A stretch of DNA of 64,000 nucleotides from Pseudomonas hygromyciniae. GTDB lineage: Bacteria; Pseudomonadota; Gammaproteobacteria; Pseudomonadales; Pseudomonadaceae. The notes below the pieces were generated by a model. It worked only from the letters and a program-made list of their open reading frames with translations, was not told the DNA's origin and ran no database searches. Positions 36,961-45,491 of the stretch are shown one piece after another (the first letter of the stretch is position 1; the number at the start of each line of letters is the position of its first letter). The stretch spans positions 4,338,501 through 4,402,500 of the forward strand of contig NZ_CP070506.1 in the NCBI RefSeq assembly GCF_016925675.1, written 5' to 3'. A program made the position numbers and the translations under genes.

Positions 36961-37584
36961 TTATGAGTTTTCTCTAAGGGCAGCGGTGATCGTATCCGTC
37001 ACTATTTTCGTTGAAGCTTCAACGCTGCCCTCGTTACGACATACAAACCAACCTTGCTGAAAGATGGCTCGCTCAAAGGCCGCTGAACAATCTACATGCT
37101 CCTGAAAATCTCTGATCACAACGCTGCTCAAGCCTCGGGGTCGGCACGCCGCACGCGACCACGATATATCCGGAGAAGCCAGGACACCGACATGTAAATC
37201 AGGCACTCGAACCTTTCGGTCGATGTTCAACTTCAGGATTTCCGAAAATGGAGTAATCTTTCGAAACGCGGCATCAGATGGATACCAGCGGTCAATCAGG
37301 ATTATGGCGTCTGGGGGTTGCTGGTTCAAAACGTTCGCCGATATCCATGCTCGCCCATCCGCAAGTCGCTCACATATCCGACGCTCCAGAGTGGAGCCAG
37401 GCCTGACCACAAGCTCCTTGATTAGATCCAGTATTTCATGGCGGTAAGGGTCAATCTCCTTCTCACAGAGTGAAACCACAGGTTGCTGCCCACGAACTCG
37501 TAGTACTTCGGCAACCGATTCAAGGACTGTAGTCTTGCCAGTAGCCTTCGGGCCGTCGAAAGAAAGGAAGAATTGGCCCTTCAA
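36961..37584 (-). CDS. Thymidylate-kinase-like nucleotide kinase
   Basis: A 207-residue P-loop kinase. FDGPKATGKTTVLESVAEVL is the P-loop, and LIDRWYPSDAAF is the TMPK-type DR(Y/W) motif near residue 100. The LID region (RPRGLSS) is short. The TMPK segment TREPGG, which contacts dTMP phosphate, is replaced by LCEKEIDPYRHE, so the substrate may not be dTMP. It overlaps the stop-start junction with the reductase-like gene by 4 bp, so both are translationally coupled. A role in phosphorylating the product of that enzyme is inference. Confidence 0.75.
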   Translation of the reverse strand: MKGQFFLSFDGPKATGKTTVLESVAEVLRVRGQQPVVSLCEKEIDPYRHEILDLIKELVVRPGSTLERRICERLADGRAWISANVLNQQPPDAIILIDRWYPSDAAFRKITPFSEILKLNIDRKVRVPDLHVGVLASPDISWSRAACRPRGLSSVVIRDFQEHVDCSAAFERAIFQQGWFVCRNEGSVEASTKIVTDTITAALRENS

Positions 37585-39224
37585 GCGGCGACCACTCCTG
37601 CGTCCAGCGACTGTGTCGCAGCAATCTGAGAGGGCTGGCCGCTGATGCTTCCGTCCCTATAGAGAGAAATGCCCACGCAGCCGCTAGCGCGAGCATTGAG
37701 AATCGCTGCCGCAATATCATCCACCGTACTGCTGGCGGGGAGATTGATTGTTTTGGAAATTCCACCATCAATAAACGATTGAAAGGTCGCCTGGGTTTGA
37801 ATATGGTCGCTCGGACTCAAATCGTGCGCGCGCACCATTGCCAGCCTGATGATGGGCGGAATCTGCTCAAGATCAGCAGGTAAGGCCCCATTCATTAAAG
37901 AGTTGGCAACCTCAGCAATCGCGTCTTCCGCCATTCCGTGCTCACCGAGCAATCGACGGAGCGTAGGCTGCATCTGATTGATAACGCTGCCGTCGACGGT
38001 CTGTCGTGTAACATAACTAAAAATTGGCTCGATACCGCCCGACACGTTGGCAAGCAAGCTGAGGGTTCCATTTGCAGCGATAGCCATTAGTGATGCGTTG
38101 CGACGCAATGGTTCGCCGGCACGGAGTAAAGAAGGGTCACAGCTACCCCGAGCGGAGGCCAATGATTCGCTAGTGGCCCTGGCGGTTGACTGCAAAAGCC
38201 CCATGACTAAAGCAGCAAAATCTAGGGCCTGGCTGCTCCCATACCTTATGCCCTGCATCAGAAGTGCGTCGGCGAATCCCATTACACTGAGTCCAATTTT
38301 GCGACTTTGCATGCAACGCTCTGCAACAGTCGTAGATGCGTGGTCCTGAATATCGTGAAGGTTGTCCAAGCACCGTACGGCCACATCTACTGCCACTTTA
38401 AAGCGACCTTCATCGAATAGACCCTGACTGACAAATCGAGAAGCGTTTAACGAGCCAATCAGAGAAGACTCATTCTCCCGTAAAAGCGACTCACCACACA
38501 CATTCAGAATCAGGCGTTCCCCATTGGGAGACCGCAGGGATTTGTGTTCGCCGAAAGCAATCGCGGGTCTACCGGTCTTGAAGATGGAAGCGCATACCGA
38601 CCTCCATATACCAACAACGCCAGGCTGCTCCGCGGACAACGCGGCGAAAAAAGGAGCATCCAGCTCGACGTTCGTGTGCGTGATCTCTAGAGAGCTGCTC
38701 ATGTCGATGAATGGCCCCACCATAGGGTGATCGACGTGAAGAGTCACAGCGCTGTGAGCCTTGCGTTTACGATTGGGGTTCAGCGCCGCCGTTTGGCTCT
38801 CAATAAACATCGTCATGGCAACGGGGTCATCGACCGACGTCAAGTCGTAGCCAATCCCCCCGCATCCATCGTGGATCTTGCCTGCAATCGCCATGGCTTC
38901 AGCATCCACAGGCGGAGCCAAAACGTGGCATGCGAACAGGTTCGTAGAGCTGCTGTGCTCACTGTTCATCATTACAGGAGAGTTAGGCAGGAAAGCACCG
39001 TCAAGCAGCAAAAGATGCAGTTTCTCAGCTAACGCGAGGGATTCGGCTTCCGAGGCGTAACGGCGCTCGACCTCAGTGAACATTCGCACAACACGACGAG
39101 GAAGGTCTGCCCAGTCGTATTTGCTAGTGTTTTCAAAGAAGCGAGGAGCCAAAATATCAAGGTATGGGTTGTTGAGCGCCCAATTTGGGATGGTATGGCA
39201 TGCCGCGTGTTTCGTCTGATCCAT
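37581..39224 (-). CDS. Short class II-type ribonucleotide-reductase-like protein lacking a redox cysteine
   Basis: A 547-residue protein with the reductase barrel: FLPNSPVMMN (79-87), the first redox Cys in FACHV (Cys99), CGGIGYDL (121-128), the finger-loop NVCGE (Asn241, Cys243, Glu245), GSLNASRFV, and NGTLSLLANVSGGIEPIFS. The closest pattern is NrdJ (adenosylcobalamin-dependent). Eleven residues after Cys243 the partner Cys of the class I/II redox pair is Ser254. The C-terminal Cys tail and the N-terminal ATP cone are absent. The thiyl-radical Cys and Asn/Glu are kept, so radical chemistry is plausible but ordinary turnover is not. It heads the operon with the kinase and the twin GTPases. 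Confidence 0.82.
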   Translation of the reverse strand: MDQTKHAACHTIPNWALNNPYLDILAPRFFENTSKYDWADLPRRVVRMFTEVERRYASEAESLALAEKLHLLLLDGAFLPNSPVMMNSEHSSSTNLFACHVLAPPVDAEAMAIAGKIHDGCGGIGYDLTSVDDPVAMTMFIESQTAALNPNRKRKAHSAVTLHVDHPMVGPFIDMSSSLEITHTNVELDAPFFAALSAEQPGVVGIWRSVCASIFKTGRPAIAFGEHKSLRSPNGERLILNVCGESLLRENESSLIGSLNASRFVSQGLFDEGRFKVAVDVAVRCLDNLHDIQDHASTTVAERCMQSRKIGLSVMGFADALLMQGIRYGSSQALDFAALVMGLLQSTARATSESLASARGSCDPSLLRAGEPLRRNASLMAIAANGTLSLLANVSGGIEPIFSYVTRQTVDGSVINQMQPTLRRLLGEHGMAEDAIAEVANSLMNGALPADLEQIPPIIRLAMVRAHDLSPSDHIQTQATFQSFIDGGISKTINLPASSTVDDIAAAILNARASGCVGISLYRDGSISGQPSQIAATQSLDAGVVAA

Positions 39225-39364
39225 AGATGTCTAATGAGCCCCGCTGAAGGGGAACCCAACTCCTGTATTGATTGAGTAGCGCGCCACCGCAGATCCGGCG
39301 AAACCAATGTCCACCAAGCCTATCGGCCTGGTAGGTGCTTTGCTAAAGAGCGACTTACCAAATG

Positions 39365-40603
39365 TCAGAGGTGAGAGACGTCCTTGTCTGCTTCGCGCAG
39401 ACGGTCTAGCACCCAATGCCGGACGTCACCAGCCCCGAATGGGCCATCCTGATAAAGTCGTGGGTCCGGGTCGAATGCTGTTTCGAATATCTTCACGCCT
39501 TCCAGACGCTGCCGGGCCGCTTCTAGCAGACGAGGCTTGTCGGCTGGACGTGGAAGATCCACTTTGTTTAGACATACCGCGATGGGCCGTCCGAAGGTCT
39601 TCAATTGCCGAAGACGCGACACTTCTACATCGCTAATACCCCGGGTCAAATCCACCACCATTAGAAATACATCCGTGTGATTGAGGTGATCTTGGGTCAG
39701 GCTGTTCACATCCATATTCGTATCGTTAAACCCCGGAAAGTTGACCACCCGGAGGGCATCGTTATTGCCCCAGTTGTACACTTCAGTCTGCTGCGTGGAG
39801 CCCGCCACCGGATGGATGTTATCCGTGTCTATGCCGAACACCGCCTTGAACAGTGCGTCCTTGCCAACCGAGCCTTCTCCCACCACCCCAACCGTGATGC
39901 GCTTGAGAACTATCTGCCGCAGCATTGCTACGTGAATCACCGCTGGAACCGTTTTGCGGAATGCTGGACCTGCAATTTCCACGGCCAGCCAGGCGCCTGA
40001 AGCGATCCAGCCAATCGGGCCCAGCGCCATACCAATAGAACGGGTAATGGCTGCGTTAGTCGCAAATCGCAGACCGGAGCCTAACAACGCCCGAGAAATC
40101 ATGTTTGCCAGCACCAGCGAGCCTTTGTAGATAGCGAAGCCGCCGAATTCCTTGAGTAGCACCTGGGTCAAAATCACTCCCGCAGAGGTGTACGGAATAT
40201 CTTTCCCAGTGACACCTAAGGTGCTAAACAACTGGCGCCTTTCATCCTCAGACATTTTGTCCAATGCATCGGCGAACAGCTTCTTGATGATGAACGCCTC
40301 GTTCTCTTCTACAGAGTTCGCCTTATTGATGCCGGGTGCGCTCAGCTTGTGCCCCACATCACACAGTACCTCCGCGTAGGGCACCCCGTCGCCGCCGCGA
40401 AACAGTGTGGCGATATCATTGCTCCCCATCTTACGGAGATAGTGTGAAATTTCGATGGCGTCCTGCTGGGTGCTGTCTTTGGACAGCCTGAGCTTGTCCT
40501 TGGGCATACCCAAGTATTCCAGCAACGGCAATACATCATTGGGATCGTAGGCCAACGACCGTTGCAACACTTCCGACAAATCCAGATGCTTATTCGTAGC
40601 CAT
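39365..40603 (-). CDS. YaaW-like N-terminal domain fused to a degenerate GTPase
   Basis: A 412-residue fusion. Residues about 1-235 resemble the E. coli YaaW family (DUF3944/UPF0174), ending with TVPAVIHVAMLRQIV; this part contains Gly/Ala-rich helices (LGPIGWIASGAWLAVEIAGP). Residues about 240-400 are a GTPase domain: G1 GEGSVGKD, G3 position NFPGFND, G4 NKVD. The Ser/Thr after GK is Asp and the G3 Asp is Asn, so metal binding and hydrolysis may be lost. It has GAGGG as ribosome-binding site, and follows the small glycine-zipper gene behind a sigma-54 promoter. Confidence 0.8.
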   Translation of the reverse strand: MATNKHLDLSEVLQRSLAYDPNDVLPLLEYLGMPKDKLRLSKDSTQQDAIEISHYLRKMGSNDIATLFRGGDGVPYAEVLCDVGHKLSAPGINKANSVEENEAFIIKKLFADALDKMSEDERRQLFSTLGVTGKDIPYTSAGVILTQVLLKEFGGFAIYKGSLVLANMISRALLGSGLRFATNAAITRSIGMALGPIGWIASGAWLAVEIAGPAFRKTVPAVIHVAMLRQIVLKRITVGVVGEGSVGKDALFKAVFGIDTDNIHPVAGSTQQTEVYNWGNNDALRVVNFPGFNDTNMDVNSLTQDHLNHTDVFLMVVDLTRGISDVEVSRLRQLKTFGRPIAVCLNKVDLPRPADKPRLLEAARQRLEGVKIFETAFDPDPRLYQDGPFGAGDVRHWVLDRLREADKDVSHL

Positions 40604-40665
40604 GTGTTAACCCTCATTATTGCGGCGCAGGCACGCAGCAGCACCTGCGCAAAATGTAATTTCGA

Positions 40666-41028
40666 TTAGTTGGAAGAGATGTCGAACACGAAGTCGCCAT
40701 TGGGCATGGGCGCAATGGATATGCGCACTTTCGCGGCACAGGCCCCGACGCAATAACCGATGACGCCACCGGCAACAGCCCCACTAACGCTGGCAATGCC
40801 ATACCCGATGGACGCCCCCAGCAGCGCTCCGCCCCACTTGAAGCGCTGGGTACGCTCTAAGGACGCCTCTACTAACTCCACCCGGATCTTGTGGGCCTTG
40901 GCGAATTCACTCACCAACCCCATCAATTCGGACTTCAACGATGCTGGAATGTACAGCCGCCCATTGCCCTTAGCCATGATAAATGCGCGGGCGATAGCAA
41001 AGTATTCTTGCAGGGTACGAGGTTGCAT
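40666..41028 (-). CDS. Small protein with glycine-zipper membrane segment
   Basis: A 120-residue protein. Residues 1-65 are soluble and helical. About 67-100 is a glycine-zipper hydrophobic stretch (GGALLGASIGYGIASVSGAV), followed by a short beta-like tail. A good AGGAG site precedes ATG 41028. It is the first gene after the sigma-54 promoter at 41081-41097, with a leader of about 40 nt, and is followed by the YaaW-GTPase gene. The zipper suggests oligomers in the membrane; this is inference. Confidence 0.7.
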   Translation of the reverse strand: MQPRTLQEYFAIARAFIMAKGNGRLYIPASLKSELMGLVSEFAKAHKIRVELVEASLERTQRFKWGGALLGASIGYGIASVSGAVAGGVIGYCVGACAAKVRISIAPMPNGDFVFDISSN

Positions 41029-41080
41029 CGCGGAACTCCTGTTTAGTCTGTAGGTGCCCAGGTCGGGCTAATCAGGTAAT

Positions 41081-41097
41081 AGCGAGGAGCGTGCCAA
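41081..41097 (-). promoter_or_regulatory. Sigma-54 promoter for the YaaW-GTPase operon
   Basis: On the minus strand TTGGCACGCTCCTCGCT matches TTGGCACG-N4-TTGCT with one mismatch and exact GG-N10-GC spacing. It is 50-70 bp upstream of the 41028 start. A gene for a sigma-54 activator is divergent at 41218. Confidence 0.82.
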
Positions 41098-41172
41098 GTC
41101 TTGAATTTATTTTTTTATTGTTATTTTTCAATAACTTATGAATAAATCCATCACCCTGAAATTTTATGTATG

Positions 41173-41205
41173 ATGAATCTTTAGATATATCATGAATCAT
41201 TAGAT
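41173..41205 (+). promoter_or_regulatory. Direct-repeat operator, candidate upstream activating sequence
   Basis: ATGAATCNTTAGAT occurs twice, at 41173-41186 and 41192-41205, 19 bp apart. A weaker copy (ATGAATAAATCCAT) begins at 41138. They lie about 80-110 bp upstream of the sigma-54 promoter, where activators of this class bind, and just before the activator's own start, so they could also give autoregulation. Confidence 0.65.
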
Positions 41206-41217
41206 TGAGATTTATTC

Positions 41218-42939
41218 ATGACAAGCTCTTACCGCTACATATCATTCTGCACTCCGACTACCGCCAATCTTTCGCAAAACCCGCCGGTACACGTAGCAGG
41301 GTTGCAGGACGACCAACTCGTAGTGAAAGGGAGCGATCCTACGGAATCAGCGGGCTTTGCACCTCTAGAACGATTGATTACCCAGGCCCGAACTCAGGAA
41401 TGGGTTTACTACCTAGATACCGAACTGAAAAGTGATATCCGCGCCAGCAAAGCCTCGGCGGCGCACATGCAAGATCTGCTGGAAATGCTCAAATCGCTCG
41501 ACTACGCGGTCATTGCACAGCACAGCAAGCGATTGCTCGACCAGTCGCAACTACAGTTCGAACACCTGCCCCCCGGCCGGGACCGCCAACTCATTCACGC
41601 AGCACAGCGCATCATGACCCGACATACTGTGTTCGTGCTGCCGAGCTACAAAAGCCAGATACCTGCCGAACATCCCTGCATAGAGATGTTCAGCACCCTC
41701 CTTTACCAAAGTCTGGAAGGTGGCAACGAGACCATCGGCATACTGCGCGGCACTAAAGGCGACTCAGCCAGTGGGCCGAATATTCATGACGAGGTGATGC
41801 AGAATCTACTGATGTCTACGTCCAGCCTCGCACTTTCTGAACACCGCGCTCAGAAGCCGGGCCCGATTTTGATCGCAGGGCAAACCGGCACTGGCAAAAG
41901 CATGGGGGCCCGCCAGATAGCTCGAAAACTTAAAAAGCGCTTCGTCACCTTGAACCTAGCGGCCGTAACCGAAGAGTTGCTAGAAAGCCGCATTCGCGGC
42001 CACAAAAAAGGCGCATTCACTGGGGCGACAGATGATTCGCAGGGCGTATTCGAGCTGGCAGACGGAGCGGTGCTGTTTCTGGACGAGCTGCAAAGCGCCA
42101 GCCTTCCAGCACAAACCCAACTTCTAGACCTACTTAGCGCGATAAGCGATAGAGTTTCCATCAGCCCCATGGGCAAAGAAGGCGCGCCGCGACAACTGAA
42201 CGTAAAATTGATATTGGCGGTAAACCGCCCCCTATCCGAACTGCTAGAAGAAGGAAAGCTGCGCTATGACCTGTTTCACCGGGTGCGTAATGTGGTGCGC
42301 CTCCCCTCACTAAACCAACGCTTTGACGGCCACGACACACAGGAGCAAACCAGCCCTTACCCCACAGCCAGTAGTACCAACGGATTTCACAACACCCCCC
42401 AAGCAAATCTCAAATTTATCCGCGCCCTGCTCACCCTTTACCGGTGGAATTGGCAAGACAGCGTGGACATCACCGATCTATTCGACAGAACCAGCGATGT
42501 AGCTTTGCCGCAGCCCTTCTTTCGTATTAGCAACGAAGCTCTGGCATGCATCAGCAGTTTTAACTGGCCGGGAAACTTCCGTCAGTTCGAACGGTTTTGC
42601 CACGACCTATTTGAAGAAGCGAAACTACGGGCAAACGATGAAATAGACGACACTCTCATCAGCACTCTATTGAAGGAAGAACGTACTCGCGAGGGGCACG
42701 AAACCACAGTCGCAGATCCACAGCCCCGTAGTCAGGAGCAGCAAAAACTCAACTATGTGCAGGGAGTGCTGATAAAAAACCGTTATGTCATTTCCCGCAG
42801 TCTGAGCGAGCTTACTCACCTCAAGCTCAAATCTCGCGCGGCACTCCGCGCCTACCTGCTGCAAAATGAAGATGCCCTTGAACCACAGGTTCGCGAACAC
42901 ACCGCCATCGTCGCCTTTTTGCATGGCAAGCGCGGCTAA
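41218..42939 (+). CDS. Sigma-54-dependent transcriptional activator with unknown sensor domain
   Basis: A 573-residue activator. Residues 1-200 form an N-terminal domain I cannot assign; it is not clearly GAF, PAS, receiver or the CARF domain of RtcR. The AAA+ domain has Walker A GQTGTGKS (221-228), the sigma-54 contact loop GAFTGA (265-270) and Walker B VLFLDE (285-290), and a WPGNFRQFER segment. The C-terminus could hold a HTH (about 510-560) but is not a clear Fis type. It is divergent from the 41028-39365 genes and from the sigma-54 promoter there, so it most probably controls them, and the signal it senses is the open question. Confidence 0.85.
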   Translation: MTSSYRYISFCTPTTANLSQNPPVHVAGLQDDQLVVKGSDPTESAGFAPLERLITQARTQEWVYYLDTELKSDIRASKASAAHMQDLLEMLKSLDYAVIAQHSKRLLDQSQLQFEHLPPGRDRQLIHAAQRIMTRHTVFVLPSYKSQIPAEHPCIEMFSTLLYQSLEGGNETIGILRGTKGDSASGPNIHDEVMQNLLMSTSSLALSEHRAQKPGPILIAGQTGTGKSMGARQIARKLKKRFVTLNLAAVTEELLESRIRGHKKGAFTGATDDSQGVFELADGAVLFLDELQSASLPAQTQLLDLLSAISDRVSISPMGKEGAPRQLNVKLILAVNRPLSELLEEGKLRYDLFHRVRNVVRLPSLNQRFDGHDTQEQTSPYPTASSTNGFHNTPQANLKFIRALLTLYRWNWQDSVDITDLFDRTSDVALPQPFFRISNEALACISSFNWPGNFRQFERFCHDLFEEAKLRANDEIDDTLISTLLKEERTREGHETTVADPQPRSQEQQKLNYVQGVLIKNRYVISRSLSELTHLKLKSRAALRAYLLQNEDALEPQVREHTAIVAFLHGKRG

Positions 42940-43020
42940 ACCACAAGCTTTTCATATCCTGTACAAGATCAGTGAGTCGACATGTGACCCAGGTCGGCTC
43001 ATCTCCCTATAGAATGAGAA

Positions 43021-43114
43021 ATTGAACTCCACTTGACCAGCCGCATGCATTGCTACTAGCCAGCCGTTTGCATTGGACATGATCACTCATTTGCATTGTA
43101 CTTGATCAGACTCG
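43021..43114 (+). repeat. Third array of 23-bp repeats
   Basis: Units start at 43021, 43044, 43067 and 43090 (23 bp each), with the pattern TTTGCATTGGACATGATCA and CTTGACCAGCCG ends. It is the same unit as 8311-8402, in the same orientation, and lies after the activator gene, in otherwise gene-free sequence. Confidence 0.65.
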
Positions 43115-43189
43115 CCCCCCTCCCCCGTTTGCAGGGGTACACACGGCGCCTCAAGAGGCTGCTGATCGAGGCGTGGATGCCGGATCAGA

Positions 43190-43861
43190 GTGAAGCGCCT
43201 ACCAGCACCTCAGATATGGCTAGAGAAAAGGAAAGTAAACTTGAAATCGATTCCGATTCAACGGATCTTGGCTCAAGGTCACTTTGATGGGCTGTGCCTG
43301 ATTTACTCTCTGTTCAACGCGTACAAATCGCTAAGAAGTCCTAGCGAAAGAGCTTCAGATTTTGCGTACAGGAACTCAAATTTTTGGAAACGGGTGATTA
43401 GTAACACGCCATCCCTCCACAATTTCGTACTGGGCGAAGGTAGTGACTTCGGGAAGCTAAGGAACGCGACAGACGCTAAGGTCAAGCAACAGTTTATCGC
43501 CACCTGCTTCCAAGTGATGACCGATGGATCCGCTGTGTCCTCGATGGTTACCCCCTCCAACATTGAGTCTCTGGCAACGATGAATTTCACTGACTCGGTG
43601 GCGATTCTCTGTGTGAAAGAGAAGGCTGAATTCGAAGAGGGTGGGATGGGGGATCATTGGGTAGCGATTGTTGGACGTGACGATGACAACGCGCTTTACC
43701 TTGTGGCTTGCTCGTACACGAACCATGCCTATGGATTCAATGAGCGAAAGGATACCAAGACGGGTCGATACTATAATACGACCATCGAAGTGGACCGCAT
43801 CGCCATATCCACTTCTTACCCCGACAACATCAACGTTATCCAGCTCGTTTCAAGCTCATAA
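43190..43861 (+). CDS. Papain-like cysteine peptidase candidate
   Basis: A protein of up to 223 residues. GHFDGLCLIYSLFNAYK holds the likely nucleophile Cys (a DGxCxxY...NA pattern seen in papain-like peptidases), and GDHWVAIVGRD holds the likely His. Asn/Asp follows in the last part. Start is uncertain: GTG 43190 or, with a better ribosome-binding site, TTG 43241, which removes 17 residues that carry no motif. No signal peptide. It is followed by an Mrr-type nuclease gene after 82 bp, so they may act together. Proteolytic function is inferred from the motifs. Confidence 0.6.
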   Translation: MKRLPAPQIWLEKRKVNLKSIPIQRILAQGHFDGLCLIYSLFNAYKSLRSPSERASDFAYRNSNFWKRVISNTPSLHNFVLGEGSDFGKLRNATDAKVKQQFIATCFQVMTDGSAVSSMVTPSNIESLATMNFTDSVAILCVKEKAEFEEGGMGDHWVAIVGRDDDNALYLVACSYTNHAYGFNERKDTKTGRYYNTTIEVDRIAISTSYPDNINVIQLVSSS

Positions 43862-43943
43862 AAATCCTCAGCAGTACTACGGCTAATGCGGCGCAGGCAT
43901 GGTTGACGCGCTTTTGAGGATTTTTCAGTTCAAGGAAGTTAAA

Positions 43944-44945
43944 ATGTCTTACCAATTTTACGGAAAAAATGCCCCCAAAAGTATTTCATGCATCAACGTT
44001 GAACCATTTTTGGATAAATTATGCGAAATCACCGGAAACTTTACCGCTATACCTGAACACTTTTTTAAAGTTTGGAACGCGATATGGTGGATTGACGTTA
44101 CAAGTAGCTTTCCCGAACTTAAAGAAAAACTGGCTGAATATGCATTACTGTGCCAACTACCGCCTGACCTAGATCAATATCTAGATTACGAAGCTTCTAA
44201 GCTTACTATTACCCAACGCTTTCATGTGTTAGCTACGTTGCTAGAAAGTGAAAACTTGACGAAAACCCTTGAGAAATATACTGACCCTAAAAGCTTTAAG
44301 TGGTATATGACTAGCTTTAATCTCTACAGAAACGGTGATTTATCCGAAGATGTGTTAGAGAGCATGTCAAAAGGGCTTAGAGATTTTTGTTATGAAATAG
44401 GTCACTTCCAGACCGCGCTTCACTCGATAGTTCCCAAACGGGATTCAATTATTCAGGTTTTTTCTACTCAAAATATCCGATACGCAACGGGTGAGCTTAA
44501 TTTCGATAAAATACTGAAGGTTATGAAATCTCAGTTTGGTGAGCCTCATAATGGGTACATCGCATACAAGGGTGTCATTATTGGACGCTTGTTGAGCCAA
44601 TGTTCAACGGGTACGACGAAACCAAGCTCAACTGCGGTGGGAATGAGCCTTGAAAAGTCTGTGTTTGAGCTTTATAGGGTAATCGGTTATACCGTGTCGG
44701 AAACCAGCGCAACGGGTGATTTTGGCATAGACATTCTTGCTCAATCGAATACCGAAAAAATCGGAATCCAATGCAAGAAATATGCTGGAGCGGTAGGTGT
44801 GGAAGCCGTAATGCAGGCACACTCAGGTGGGCATTATTATGGTTGTACCCGATTCATCGTTTATAGCACCAGCGGATTCACCTCAGCGGCTCTGGAGATG
44901 GCGAGCAAACTCAAGGTCGAGCTTCTGACTTACAAAGGTTCTTAA
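43944..44945 (+). CDS. Mrr-type restriction endonuclease
   Basis: A 333-residue protein. The last ~110 residues are an Mrr_cat PD-(D/E)xK domain: MSLEKSVFELYRVIGYTV, then TGDFGIDILA (catalytic Asp), then IGIQCKKY (QxK). The N-terminal 220 residues are helical and specific to this type. Enzymes with this catalytic core cut methylated or otherwise foreign DNA. ATG 43944 has AAGGAAG upstream. It is AT-richer than the core genome. Confidence 0.85.
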   Translation: MSYQFYGKNAPKSISCINVEPFLDKLCEITGNFTAIPEHFFKVWNAIWWIDVTSSFPELKEKLAEYALLCQLPPDLDQYLDYEASKLTITQRFHVLATLLESENLTKTLEKYTDPKSFKWYMTSFNLYRNGDLSEDVLESMSKGLRDFCYEIGHFQTALHSIVPKRDSIIQVFSTQNIRYATGELNFDKILKVMKSQFGEPHNGYIAYKGVIIGRLLSQCSTGTTKPSSTAVGMSLEKSVFELYRVIGYTVSETSATGDFGIDILAQSNTEKIGIQCKKYAGAVGVEAVMQAHSGGHYYGCTRFIVYSTSGFTSAALEMASKLKVELLTYKGS

Positions 44946-45149
44946 TGTGAAACCATCATTGGGACATGGCGTCTGCGTAAGCGCCCGGCAGAATCAAACA
45001 GAAAGAATGCCGGTGGTGCTAAGGCCGGCAGACTTTAGTTAGATGAGCGAAGCACATATCGATAGTGATCGGTGGCTATTAATCACTCCCCCAAATAGTT
45101 TCGTCCAAACCCAAGGCTTAGACTACTATCCGCCATCTATCAATGCGGA

Positions 45150-45491
45150 TTACCCACCGGCGATAGCAACCCGCCGTTTATGCCGAATCTGGGGGTGATT
45201 GTTCACCCGTTTCATTTCAAACAGATCAATTGCTGCCAGTAGATCTACGAGTCGTGGATAGCCGTAATTTCGAGCATCGAGGGATGCCTGGTTGCCTATC
45301 CGACTCCCCACTACACTCAATTGCGCCCATCCGTCCTCATTCTCAGCGTACGCCACGGCATTACGGAGCAGATTCAAGAGCTTTGTGTCTCCTTTCAACT
45401 CGTTCGCAGTCTTCCTGACGAGGGCGCCGGACTGAACCGTGCTATCTGAAATCGCTTTTTTCCCCGCTAACACAGTTGCTGATAACTGCAC
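45150..45491 (-). pseudogene. OST-HTH/LOTUS domain fragment
   Basis: A 113-residue piece with the LOTUS/OST-HTH core: DGWAQLSVVGSRIGNQ, then YGYPRLVDLLAAIDLFEMKR. Full proteins of this family carry an N-terminal NYN ribonuclease domain, which is missing here; the upstream sequence shows no NYN reading frame. So this is probably the truncated C-terminus of a NYN-LOTUS protein. It could still be a small RNA-binding protein. Confidence 0.65.

Noticed and set aside
37581..39224. Ordinary host NrdJ
   Set aside because: Too short, one redox Cys replaced by Ser, no Cys tail, and located on a mobile island.
41218..41820. CARF domain as in RtcR for the activator's N-terminus
   Set aside because: I could not find the CARF pattern; only the AAA+ part resembles RtcR, so the sensor is left unassigned.
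45042..45098. Short plus-strand peptide frame after the Mrr gene
   Set aside because: Only about 18 codons with no ribosome-binding site.
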